The notes under the pieces are model-generated. The model searched no databases. It was not told the DNA's origin and saw only the letters and a program-made list of their open reading frames with translations. Positions 26,338-34,062 of a stretch of DNA of 64,000 nt are shown piece after piece. A program made the position numbers and the translations under genes. Origin of the DNA: Streptomyces sannanensis (GTDB lineage Bacteria > Actinomycetota > Actinomycetes > Streptomycetales > Streptomycetaceae); the NCBI RefSeq assembly GCF_039536205.1, contig NZ_BAAAYL010000001.1, positions 4,278,001 to 4,342,000 on the forward strand, in the 5' to 3' direction. Each line of letters opens with the position of its first letter. Positions within the stretch are counted from its first letter, which is position 1.

Positions 26338-26949
26338 ATGAGTCGCCGCCCCCGCATGGCCACCGCCGCCGCCCTCACCGCAGCCATCCTCACGCTCCCC
26401 GTAACCCCCGCCCTCGCCGACGAGCCCCCCAGTGCGCCCCCCGGCTCCACCACCACCGCCCCGCCCCCCGAGGTCGACGCGGACGCGCCCGGCCTGAAGC
26501 TCGCCGACGGGGCGACGCTCGCCCCCGCCCGGGTCGTGGACATCAAGTCGGTCGTCGAAGACCTCGGTGGCGAGGAGCGCCGCGAGGACACCAACACGGA
26601 CGTGAAGTTCGCGCTCCAGGCCGAGGTCCTCTTCCCGAGGGACAGTTCCAAGCTGAACCCCGAAGCCATTGCCCGCATTAAGGCGATCGCCGACGAGATC
26701 AACGCCCAACATGGCACCAAAGTCCGCGTGTTCGGCTTCACCGACAACCTCGGCTCGTACGAGCACGGCAAGGCGCTCTCCAAGCAGCGCGCCGACACCG
26801 TGCAGGCCGAGCTCGCCAAGACCCTCGGCTCCGCCGTCACCTACGAGATCCGCGGCTACAGCGAGGACTACCCCATCGCCACCAACGACACCGAGGAAGG
26901 CCGCAGGAAGAACCGCCGAGTCGAGGTCTCCTTCCCCCGCAGCGGCTGA
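26338..26949 (+). CDS. OmpA-family (peptidoglycan-binding) secreted protein
   Basis: A 203-residue exported protein. The signal peptide ends near PALADE, a Pro/Thr-rich linker follows, then an OmpA C-terminal domain (about 85-200). That domain has VLFPRDSSKLNPEA, the TDNLGSYEHGKALSKQRAD segment carrying the conserved Asp and Arg that bind diaminopimelate, and the end RKNRRVEV. OmpA domains bind peptidoglycan, so in a Gram-positive cell it could anchor the pilus assembly to the wall. Last gene of the Tad operon, with a terminator 8 bp after its stop. Confidence 0.9.
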   Translation: MSRRPRMATAAALTAAILTLPVTPALADEPPSAPPGSTTTAPPPEVDADAPGLKLADGATLAPARVVDIKSVVEDLGGEERREDTNTDVKFALQAEVLFPRDSSKLNPEAIARIKAIADEINAQHGTKVRVFGFTDNLGSYEHGKALSKQRADTVQAELAKTLGSAVTYEIRGYSEDYPIATNDTEEGRRKNRRVEVSFPRSG

Positions 26950-26957
26950 ACCGGCGG

Positions 26958-26979
26958 AGCAGGGGCATCGGCCCCTGCT
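26958..26979 (+). terminator. Tad operon terminator
   Basis: AGCAGGGGC-ATCG-GCCCCTGCT, a perfect 9-bp stem immediately after the OmpA-family gene. Confidence 0.8.
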
Positions 26980-27287
26980 GTGGGATCTCAAGTTCGGCTG
27001 CGCAATCTCACAGCCCGCTTCATATCGACTGCACTCTCCGTGTTCCTCGACGAACTCGCCCACTGTCCTGTCGCAGTGCAGTTGGCGGATTCTCACTCGG
27101 TCTCATCCGAGCTGCCAGATTCTCACTGCGTCGCGGTTGACCGCTGGCGGTTCGTCTTGTCGAACATCGTCCGGCTGTCCTGTCGCATTGGATCTGTCGG
27201 CTTCCCACCCGTTCTCGTTCGTGCTGTCCGATTCTCATCCGGGCAAGTCCTGAGGGCCGCCGCCTGCTCCGTTCGTGGAACCTGTGC
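26980..27287. repeat. Intergenic region with repeated GATTCTCAY and TGTCCTGTCGCA motifs
   Basis: GATTCTCAC occurs at 27088 and 27118, GATTCTCAT at 27230, and TGTCCTGTCGCA at 27064 and 27176. GC is lower than in the flanks and a 108-codon open frame shows no codon bias. Multiple spaced copies of short motifs resemble transposase-binding sites at a transposon end, but no transposase gene adjoins. Interpretation is tentative. Confidence 0.45.
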
Positions 27288-28178
27288 TCACCTCGCCGGG
27301 ACCTGACGAAACGCAGACGGCGACGGCGGCAGGTCGGCGAACGAAGTCGGCCACGCGACGTCGTCGATCGCGAGCCACGGCGCAGCGGCTACGGCGGTGG
27401 GCGTTACCCCGGTAAACGCCTTGACCTCGCGGTGGAGGTGGGACTGGTCGACGTAGCCGCTTGCGGCCGCCACCCGAGCGGTGGCGTCACCCGTCGCGAG
27501 AAGGTGGGCGGCGTGGTCGAAGCGCACCAGTTGGGCGGCGCGCTTGGGAGTGAGGCCGATCTGGGACCGGAAGCGGGACCACAGGCGCTTACGGCTCCAT
27601 CCCACCTCGTTCGCCAGGCTGTCGACCCGCACCCGTCCCCGGCTGGTGAGCATCCGCCACCAGGCAGCAGCGATCTCCGGATCGAGCGGTGGGCGGGCGT
27701 CCAGCCGTCGGCCAAGGACATCCGCCGCGATTGTGAACCGTTCGTCCCACGACGTGGCGGCGCGCAGCCTGTCCTCGGCTCGCCCGGCGTCGCGACCCCA
27801 GACATCTTCCAGGGAGACCACCGTCCCGACGAGCTCGGTCGATGCGCTGAGCACTGCAGCCGCCACGACCGGCGACAACCGAATCTGGAGGCACTGGCCG
27901 GCCTCGGCCGTCCGGCCGCTGATCCGGAGGTTGCCCGGGATCAGTCCGACGACCACGCTGCCGCGTTCGCGCCGGCCGTGCGCGTTGTAGACGAGGCCGT
28001 CTCCTTCGCTCAGGTCCACGAACAGGGTGACCGATGGGTGCGCGACCATGGCGATGTCCACGAGCGCCGGGACACGTTGACCGAACCCGGCCATGCTGAT
28101 CCCGGGCAGTCGCTCTGACTGCCGCGGGATCGCGACCTCCACCGACGTCCAGTCAGGTGGTGACTCTGTGGCCCACAC
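27288..28178 (-). CDS. AraC-family transcriptional regulator
   Basis: A 296-residue regulator. The N-terminal sensory half (about 1-170) is followed by two HTH motifs (about 185-275): VDSLANEVGWSRKRLWSRF and VAAASGYVDQSHLHREVKAF, the second with the usual GY.DQSH signature. The GTG start (28178) has a poor ribosome site but lies 22 bp after the hydrolase stop on the same strand, so coupled expression is likely. A downstream ATG or GTG could be the true start. Its natural target may be the hydrolase gene. Confidence 0.88.
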   Translation of the reverse strand: MWATESPPDWTSVEVAIPRQSERLPGISMAGFGQRVPALVDIAMVAHPSVTLFVDLSEGDGLVYNAHGRRERGSVVVGLIPGNLRISGRTAEAGQCLQIRLSPVVAAAVLSASTELVGTVVSLEDVWGRDAGRAEDRLRAATSWDERFTIAADVLGRRLDARPPLDPEIAAAWWRMLTSRGRVRVDSLANEVGWSRKRLWSRFRSQIGLTPKRAAQLVRFDHAAHLLATGDATARVAAASGYVDQSHLHREVKAFTGVTPTAVAAAPWLAIDDVAWPTSFADLPPSPSAFRQVPAR

Positions 28179-28200
28179 AGCACCAGGGTAGCGATCGGTG

Positions 28201-29010
28201 TCAGAGGCCTGCCGCCGCGAAGGCCAGCAGCAACTTGCTGGTCGTCTCCGGCGCTTCGAACATGGGGAGGTGTCCGACGTCGGGCAGTTGCTCGACGCGC
28301 GCGTTCGGCACCGTGTCGTATTGGTGTGCCGAAGACGGATCCCAGCGGCGGTCGGCAGCGCCGAAGATCACCAGGACCGGGACGTCGAGGGCGGTGAGGC
28401 GGTCGGGCACGCTCCGCTCGGCGATGTACGCGGCGTTTCGGCGCAGTACCGTCCTGAACGTGCGATAGCCGATGCCCCGGACCTCGGCGACCAGGTCGTC
28501 CGGGACGTCCACCGGGCGGTTGCATACCGCGGTCACCCCCCTGCGGAGCATCGCGTCCGAGCGGATCGACCAGAGGAGCGGGCCCAGCGGCGGGCCAATC
28601 AGCATACGAAGGAGGACGGACTGCGGGAGGAGCGCGTCGGGACTCGGGCCGCTGCTGATCAGCGCGAGCGAACCGACCAGGTCAGGGCGCTGTTCGGCAA
28701 GCGCGGTGGCGATGTATCCACCACTGGAGTGCCCGACCACGGTAACCGGACGAAGGCCGAGCTCATCGAGCACCGCGGCCAAGCGGCACGCCTGCTCGGG
28801 CACGTCGTACGACGGCGCGGGCGAGGACTGGCCGTGACCCGGGAGGTCGACTCGGATGACGTGATACTGGTCGGCGAGTGCCGGCACCACCGGGCTCCAG
28901 GAGCCGCCCGAGAATCCCGATCCGTGGATGAGCACCAGCGGCGGCGCCTGCCGCGGGCCGGAGTGGACCACATGCATCCCGTGCAAGTGCGTGACGTCGT
29001 CATGTCCCAT
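28201..29010 (-). CDS. Alpha/beta hydrolase
   Basis: A 269-residue cytoplasmic hydrolase from ATG 29010 (ATG 28977 also possible; neither has a strong ribosome site). The oxyanion region is LIHGSGFSGGSW, the nucleophile elbow VVGHSSGGY, the acid near IFGAADRRWD and the His in VGHLPMFE. A cap segment lies at about 125-190. Esterase, lactonase or haloperoxidase-like activities are all possible. A TTGTACAA palindrome lies about 35 bp upstream. First gene of a unit with the AraC regulator. Confidence 0.88.
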   Translation of the reverse strand: MGHDDVTHLHGMHVVHSGPRQAPPLVLIHGSGFSGGSWSPVVPALADQYHVIRVDLPGHGQSSPAPSYDVPEQACRLAAVLDELGLRPVTVVGHSSGGYIATALAEQRPDLVGSLALISSGPSPDALLPQSVLLRMLIGPPLGPLLWSIRSDAMLRRGVTAVCNRPVDVPDDLVAEVRGIGYRTFRTVLRRNAAYIAERSVPDRLTALDVPVLVIFGAADRRWDPSSAHQYDTVPNARVEQLPDVGHLPMFEAPETTSKLLLAFAAAGL

Positions 29011-29349
29011 GTACGGAACGATGCCTGCGCTGCCCGCTATCAGTCTTGTACAAATGTCGTCGCGAGGCTGACGCTCGCCGGACACCTCTGTCTCCACGGC
29101 GAGCGGGACTTCCGCGAAAGCCGGGCCGTTTGAGAACGTCAGCCATCGGCAGTCTCCAACCATCTGGCATTCATGCAGGTCAACGAGTCGCTACCTGCCA
29201 CCTACACCGCGACGGGACACCCACCGCGCATGGCACATCGAACTGGCCGGCGAGCCCCGCCGTAACACCTCCCACCGTGTCTGGGGCTACGCCTCCCCGC
29301 CCGTCTCACTCTCCGCGCGCGCGGATCACGGGTGAGCTATCCTGCGCGC
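29011..29349. other. Intergenic region between hydrolase and DUF2461 gene
   Basis: No supported gene. The hydrolase promoter should lie near 29040 (TTGTACAA palindrome region). Plus-strand frames between 29170 and 29330 stay open but show no recognisable family or ribosome site. Confidence 0.5.
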
Positions 29350-29982
29350 ATGCGCGGACAGTTCACCGGCTGGCCGGAGCAGGCCATGGACGTGTTGTGG
29401 CAGCTCCAGGGCGAACCGACCCACGCGACCCGCGAGCGCTACCGCGCGGACCGTGAACGCCTGGTCCGGCAGCCGATGATCGCCCTGCTCAACGAGGTGG
29501 CGGACACCGACCCCCGGTACGAGGACTTCTCCGTCTGGCACTACCGCACCGACTCCTGGTGGTGGCAGCACCAGGGCGCGGTGATCCGGCTCGGCCGCAA
29601 GATCGAGATCGGTCTCCGGTTCTCCCTGGACGGCCTGCGGATCCAGGGCGCCTGGTGGTACCCCGATCCCGGCCAGGTGGACATGTTCCGCGAAGCCGTG
29701 GCCTCCGAGGGGAGCGGCCGCGAACTGTCCGCCATCGTCGAGGACGTGCGGAAGAGGGGCTACGACATCTCCGGGGACGTGATGAAACGCCCCCCGCGCG
29801 GCTATCCGACAGACCACTCCCGTACGAACCTGCTGCGCCACCGTTCTCTGATCGCCGCCCGTCCCCTCGGCTGCGAGGAGTGGCTGCACACCCCCGAGGC
29901 GGTCGACCGAGTCCTCTCTGCCGCCGCTGACCTGGACGCCCTGCTGATGTGGCTGGTCCGCCACGTGAAGCGCGCCGCCTGA
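29350..29982 (+). CDS. DUF2461 family protein
   Basis: A 210-residue cytoplasmic protein of the DUF2461 family. Landmarks are the N-terminal MRGQFTGWPEQAMDVL, a central WWWQHQGAVIRLG and the RPPRGYPTDHSRTNLLRH segment, which is highly conserved. ATG 29350 matches the family start; an in-frame GTG at 29332 would add six residues. Biochemical function is unknown. A hairpin terminator follows 19 bp after the stop. Confidence 0.85.
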   Translation: MRGQFTGWPEQAMDVLWQLQGEPTHATRERYRADRERLVRQPMIALLNEVADTDPRYEDFSVWHYRTDSWWWQHQGAVIRLGRKIEIGLRFSLDGLRIQGAWWYPDPGQVDMFREAVASEGSGRELSAIVEDVRKRGYDISGDVMKRPPRGYPTDHSRTNLLRHRSLIAARPLGCEEWLHTPEAVDRVLSAAADLDALLMWLVRHVKRAA

Positions 29983-30000
29983 CATCACGAGGGCCCCGCG

Positions 30001-30028
30001 CGGCACGGGAGGAACCAAACCCGTGCCG
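30001..30028 (+). terminator. DUF2461 gene terminator
   Basis: CGGCACGGG-N10-CCCGTGCCG, a perfect 9-bp stem starting 18 bp after the stop codon. Confidence 0.75.
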
Positions 30029-30347
30029 TCGGTAGGCGCGGACTGGGGCGATGCCCCCGCGCAGCGCGATGTTGCGGTCGAACATCCGGCGCAGAACGAC
30101 CCCCCGCGTTTTCCGCCGTACGGCGCCCCCACACAACCGACCGCACCGCCGTCCCGGGTGATAGCGGGCCGTGAGACACCGCAGGTCAGCGGTCTACCCG
30201 TCCGGAGCGGCCTCAGTAAACCTGGCGGGGATGCACCGAGAGCTGAGACAACCGCAGATGAAGCAGCGTGAGACACCGCGAGAAGTCGCAGGTCACAGCC
30301 TCGGCGTATGCAACGAAGCGCGAGACCCTACACCTGCTCGAACGCTG
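30029..30347. repeat. Intergenic region with GAGACAnCCGC motifs
   Basis: GTGAGACACCGC-like motifs occur at 30171, 30243 (GAGACAACCGC) and 30268, with weaker matches near 30315 and 30345. No gene is supported. They may be footprints of a degenerate mobile element next to the PIN remnant. Confidence 0.4.
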
Positions 30348-30515
30348 TCAGACACCGACGGCGAGCACCTGAGCTCCGCAGAGCTTGTTGATGTCGTCGC
30401 CATCGGAGGTGACGATAATCCGTGGGCCCGAGAATCCCAGTGCCGTAGCCGCCACGACAGAGTCGATCGCGTACTTGTGGCCGTGGAGGTTCGCGTTGCG
30501 CAGCAAGTCGAGACG
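30348..30515 (-). pseudogene. Remnant of a PIN-domain (VapC-like) toxin
   Basis: About 55 codons of the C-terminal part of a PIN-domain ribonuclease remain, ending at TGA 30348-30350. The diagnostic HGHKYAIDSVVAATAL (carrying the conserved Asp) and VTSDGDDI are in frame, but a TAG (30516-30518) blocks translation upstream and there is no start. The first half, with the other acidic residues, and any antitoxin gene are missing. It is a decayed toxin-antitoxin module. Confidence 0.75.
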
Positions 30516-30561
30516 CTACTGCCGATCGAGAGCGCGCGAGCACGCTGCATACTCACCTGAT

Positions 30562-31158
30562 ATGAAGATCATGGTGGGGGGCCTCGCGGCCGGGGTGGGA
30601 TTCGGGGCGGCTACCTCGCTCGTCAACGCACTTTCGTCACCCTACGTGGGGTTCGGAGCCCCGCTTACGGGCACCGTCTGGGCCAGTGCCGCCAAGGTGC
30701 TCAGCCTGCTGATGGACGCCGGCTGGGCATGGGCCGCGCTGGCGGTGGCTATGGGCTGGCTGGCCGGGACACGGGCCCGAGGCGCGTCGGCCGGGGCCCT
30801 GGCGCTGATCGCGGCCACGGGGGCGTACTACGTAACGGACGCCTTCACCCGCGAGGAACCGCTGGCCTCGTACGCGACGGAGACGGTCATGTGGTGCACG
30901 GCGGGTCTGCTGTTCGGGTTGGTCCTGGGTGCGGTGGGTGCAACCATCAGGCGGCCTGGGCTGGTCGGCATGCTCGCCGCACTGACGGTGCCGGTGGGCG
31001 CTGCCGTGCAGATGGTCGTGCTACCGCCCCGGCCACACCTCACCTTGACCCCGGCAATTGTTCTCGCCGAGGTCATCGTCTGGACAGCCTCGGTGCTCGG
31101 TGCCGGCTGGGCCGTCTACCGTTTCTGGGCCGGGAGGCGTGCGGTCGAAGCCGGATAG
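30562..31158 (+). CDS. DUF6518-type membrane protein
   Basis: A 198-residue protein with about five to six membrane helices and no signal sequence, resembling the DUF6518 family of Streptomyces. Recognisable stretches are NALSSPYVGFGAPLTGT, AYYVTDAFTREEPL and PRPHLTLTPAI. Function unknown. No Shine-Dalgarno precedes ATG 30562, but CATACT ends 7 nt upstream, at the right distance for a -10 box of a leaderless transcript. It lies isolated between remnants. Confidence 0.75.
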   Translation: MKIMVGGLAAGVGFGAATSLVNALSSPYVGFGAPLTGTVWASAAKVLSLLMDAGWAWAALAVAMGWLAGTRARGASAGALALIAATGAYYVTDAFTREEPLASYATETVMWCTAGLLFGLVLGAVGATIRRPGLVGMLAALTVPVGAAVQMVVLPPRPHLTLTPAIVLAEVIVWTASVLGAGWAVYRFWAGRRAVEAG

Positions 31159-31439
31159 CGAAACCATCAGGGATCAGGGACATCCCGGCATGCGCATGGG
31201 CGAGCCGACCGCCGTGCCTCTCAGGGTCTCGGCGATCCGCACGGTGAGCACCCCCGACAAGCTCGGGCATGTGGGCCCCGTGGCGGATGCCTGGGCGGTC
31301 CTGCGCGAAACGCAGCAGGCTCGCCGGGACATGCATCAGGGTGTGCGCCGGGCCGCGGCTGCGTCCCGGGGCCCGGCACCCGGCCAGGTCCACGCACTCG
31401 CACCCCGTACCGCGACGCCGCGTCGACGAGCTGACCGGC

Positions 31440-31631
31440 ATGCTGCACCAAGTCCCGCCGCGCCCATGGTGGCTCTGGACCCCGACCCGCTTCCACGTCG
31501 CGCCCGACCTGATCGCTTATATCCGCCATCTCGGTGACGAAGAGGTCGACATATGGGTCGGCGCCGGACACCGCGGTGTGCTGCGTCCTCTTGGCGAGCT
31601 GGACCTGAACCGGCCACGCTTCGACGGCTGA
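31440..31631 (+). CDS. Small hypothetical protein (uncertain)
   Basis: A 63-residue frame with strong G/C third-position preference, rich in Trp and Pro (PPRPWWLWTPTRFH), then a charged second half. No ribosome site is evident and the frame continues upstream without a start, so this may be the 3' end of a decayed gene. A minus-strand frame over 31221-31571 overlaps it but has weaker codon bias. I recognise no family. Confidence 0.35.
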   Translation: MLHQVPPRPWWLWTPTRFHVAPDLIAYIRHLGDEEVDIWVGAGHRGVLRPLGELDLNRPRFDG

Positions 31632-31644
31632 TCGCCGTGCGGAG

Positions 31645-31836
31645 TTACAACAGATGGTCCGCCTTGCCGGCCTTGATGTCGCGGATCAGGGTCTGGAGGG
31701 CCTCGCGGGTGTCGGTGAGGTAGTGGTCCTCCTGGCCGAGTACGGCGATGTAGGCGTTGCCGTTGTCGTCGGTCCCCAGCCGGAAGCAGTTGTTGCCTTC
31801 AGCGCAGAACGGCTCTTCCCACTTGATGTCGGTCAT
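31645..31836 (-). CDS. DUF397-like small protein, copy B
   Basis: A 63-residue acidic protein, near-duplicate of the gene at 31964. The proteins share all but about nine residues, mostly in the first 16. The middle and 3' DNA is almost identical over about 130 bp. Such small proteins follow XRE/DUF5753 regulators in Streptomyces and probably act as their partners. GAGGATGG precedes ATG 31836. Directly upstream is only a regulator tail remnant, so this copy has lost its own regulator and is presumably expressed from the upstream cassette. Confidence 0.75.
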   Translation of the reverse strand: MTDIKWEEPFCAEGNNCFRLGTDDNGNAYIAVLGQEDHYLTDTREALQTLIRDIKAGKADHLL

Positions 31837-31846
31837 TCGTCCATCC

Positions 31847-31948
31847 TCAGAGGTCGCGGGCGATGCCATGAATGAAGTCGCGAGACTGCTTCGGGCTCAG
31901 GGTGTGCGATTCCATCCAGTCCATGTGTGACGCGTACTTGGGCGGGCC
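31847..31948 (-). pseudogene. C-terminal remnant of a second XRE/DUF5753 regulator
   Basis: A frame ending at 31847-31849 encodes KYASHMDWMESHTLSPKQSR and then DFIHGIARDL. This aligns with the last 28 residues of the intact regulator at 32165 (KYRAQLDALESRTLSPKESR, then DFIHDVARQI). It starts right after the stop of the DUF397-like copy A, so most of the duplicated regulator has been deleted. Confidence 0.85.
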
Positions 31949-31963
31949 CGCCTCAGCACCTCG

Positions 31964-32155
31964 TTACAGCAGGTGGTCCGCCTTGCCGGCCTTGATGTCG
32001 CGGATCAGGGTCTGGAGGGCCTCGCGGGTGTCGGTGAGGTAGTGGTCCTCCTGGCCGAGTACGGCGATGTAGGCGTTGCCGTTGTCGTCTGTTCCCAGCC
32101 GGAAGCAGTTCGCCCCTTCGCCGCAGAAGGGCTCTTCCCAGTGGACCTCTGCCAT
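31964..32155 (-). CDS. DUF397-like small protein, copy A
   Basis: A 63-residue acidic protein 9 bp downstream of the intact XRE/DUF5753 regulator, in the usual position for a DUF397-type partner. WEEPFCGEGANCFRLGTDDN resembles the strand-turn-strand of that group, though the classical SSYS-type motif is absent. In known pairs the small protein modulates the HTH regulator, as in the AbaA/BldB-like and WhiJ-like systems of Streptomyces. It is nearly identical to copy B. Confidence 0.75.
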   Translation of the reverse strand: MAEVHWEEPFCGEGANCFRLGTDDNGNAYIAVLGQEDHYLTDTREALQTLIRDIKAGKADHLL

Positions 32156-32164
32156 GTCCTTCTC

Positions 32165-33016
32165 CTAGATCTGGCGGGCGACGTCGTGGATGAAGTCGCG
32201 TGATTCCTTGGGTGACAGTGTCCGGGACTCCAGCGCGTCGAGCTGGGCTCGGTACTTGGCCAGCTGGATGTCCGTGTCGAGAAACTCGGGTCCGTGGGTG
32301 GCGTCGAGCTCCACAGTGTCCAGCTGAGGTACTGGCGCTGCGGCGTAGACAACCGACTGGCCTGCTCCGTGGAATCCGCCCGCCTTGAACGGGATGACAC
32401 GCACGGTGATGTTGTCCCGCTCCATGAGCCCCAAGAGATGGGACAGTTGGGCCCGAGTCGTCCGGGGCCCGCCGAACTCGATTCGCAACGCGGCCTCGTG
32501 GATTATCACGTTGACGGCGGGCGGATGTGTCCTGTCCAGCACCTGCTTGCGGTCCATGCGATGGGCCAGGCGGGCTTCGAGGTCCGGCCCGGCCGGACGG
32601 GGAATGACATGGTCGAAGACTGCGCGGGCGTGCTCCTCGGTCTGCATGAGACCCGGCAGGTGGATGGTGACGGCGATGCGCAGACGTTTCGCGTGCCATT
32701 CCATCTCGGCGATGTCGAGGAGACCTGGCGGCAGTTGGCCCCGGTAGGACTCCCACCAGCCCTTGTCGTGATCGCCTGCCATTGCTGCAAGCGCGTCGAT
32801 GAACTCCTCGTCCGGGCAACCATAGTTACCGGCCAGTGTGCGCACCCGCGCCGCGCTGATGCCGGACCGGCCGGATTCCATGTTGGGGATGTTGGTGCGG
32901 GGCACGTTCAGCAGGGCTGCGGCGTACTCGGTGCTCATGCCTGCCGCCACGCGCATCTTGCGCAGTTCCGTGCCGAGGCGCTTCTGGCGCGCGGTGGGTG
33001 TGCTCCTCGGCGGCAT
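32165..33016 (-). CDS. XRE-family regulator with DUF5753 domain
   Basis: A 283-residue DNA-binding protein. The XRE HTH is at about 14-68 (LRKMRVAAGMSTEYAAALLN, MESGRSGISAARV). The C-terminal DUF5753 domain (about 95-280) carries LPGLMQTEEHARAVF and a typical final DFIHDVARQ. Many Streptomyces paralogues pair with a DUF397-like small protein and a HATPase protein, and both are adjacent here (downstream gene and divergent gene at 33282). GGGAGGG precedes ATG 33016. It is probably a WhiJ-like developmental regulator. Confidence 0.9.
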   Translation of the reverse strand: MPPRSTPTARQKRLGTELRKMRVAAGMSTEYAAALLNVPRTNIPNMESGRSGISAARVRTLAGNYGCPDEEFIDALAAMAGDHDKGWWESYRGQLPPGLLDIAEMEWHAKRLRIAVTIHLPGLMQTEEHARAVFDHVIPRPAGPDLEARLAHRMDRKQVLDRTHPPAVNVIIHEAALRIEFGGPRTTRAQLSHLLGLMERDNITVRVIPFKAGGFHGAGQSVVYAAAPVPQLDTVELDATHGPEFLDTDIQLAKYRAQLDALESRTLSPKESRDFIHDVARQI

Positions 33017-33281
33017 GCGCCCTCCCTTCGAGCCGTGCTGCGCACAGTCTGCCCGGGGGCGGCTGCTCGGTCCACCGAGATGGATTCGGTAAAGGCGTAG
33101 TACACGTACTCCTCAGTGTCCTACAGTCAGTAACGCAACACTCACGCACGGTGAAGCTGAAGTGCATCGCGCGAGCCTACCCGCAGCCTCCTCCCCTGGG
33201 AGGGGTGGGCCCGCGTCAGGGAGACAGGCCACCGTTCGCCGAGCCCAACACCCCCACCAGCGCAACCGCACGGAGTTCCGC

Positions 33282-33878
33282 ATGAGTGTGTCCATGTGCC
33301 CCGACAGCCTGCCGCTGACCGCTCCCACGCCCACTTCCATCCCCACCCCCGACACCCTCGCCTACAGCCTCACGCTCCCCTCGGCCCTGATCACCCCCGC
33401 GATCGCCCGTACCGCGACCCGGGCCGTCCTCAACGCCCACGGCTTGACCGGACTTCTCGACCCGGCCCTCCTTGCCGTCAGCGAACTCGTCACCGCCGCC
33501 TGCCGTTTCACCGCCCCGGCCTCCGACGTCTACCTCTCCCTCCGTTACCGCGACGGCGCCCTGCGCGTGATCCTCTACGACGGTCACCCCCGCCACACCC
33601 ACCCCCGCCTCGCCGCGGCCTGCGACGCCCGCCGGCGCTCGGCCCTCCGCCTCCTCGCTCGCGTCGTACGGGAATGCGGCGGTGAATGGGGCTTCGGCGA
33701 CGCCCGCGAGCCCGCCGGCGGAACGCGGATGTGGGCCGTGCTGCCTTCCTCGGGCGCCGCCGCGTACGGTCGCGCAGACGCACAGCCCTGCGTCGCACCT
33801 TGGACGGCGGGGGCAGCGGCCTCGCGATCTTCCGCGGCCCGTCCGGAACAAGCCGGCTCCAGCTTCCCCGCCTCATGA
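33282..33878 (+). CDS. HATPase-domain (anti-sigma-type) ATP-binding protein
   Basis: A 198-residue protein with a GHKL ATP-binding fold of the RsbW-like class (about 25-150). The N box is weak (LLAVSELVTAACRF in place of the usual ELVTNA), and VRECGGEWGFGD follows later. This is the divergent HATPase partner that typically accompanies XRE/DUF397 cassettes. The C-terminal 45 residues are low-complexity. CGGAG lies 7 nt upstream of ATG 33282. The missing Asn in the N box means ATP binding may be altered. Confidence 0.8.
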   Translation: MSVSMCPDSLPLTAPTPTSIPTPDTLAYSLTLPSALITPAIARTATRAVLNAHGLTGLLDPALLAVSELVTAACRFTAPASDVYLSLRYRDGALRVILYDGHPRHTHPRLAAACDARRRSALRLLARVVRECGGEWGFGDAREPAGGTRMWAVLPSSGAAAYGRADAQPCVAPWTAGAAASRSSAARPEQAGSSFPAS

Positions 33879-34062
33879 CCAGCCCAACAAGCAACTGTCA
33901 CAAAGGCGTTATCCACCCTTCTCATATGCTGCGGCTGCATCTCCTGCCCCGCGTCGCTCCGCGGTTCGCGGTCGAGGGGTGCCGCTCCGGACGACAGCCG
34001 CGGCCGGGGGATGCAGCCAAGGCGTGCTTGTGCACGCCGGGAGAAATACGGGGTGAGACACG

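Noticed and set aside
31221..31571. Minus-strand frame starting MSGADPYVDLFVTE
   Set aside because: Plausible first residues but poor third-position bias and a low-complexity second half; the opposite frame is better.
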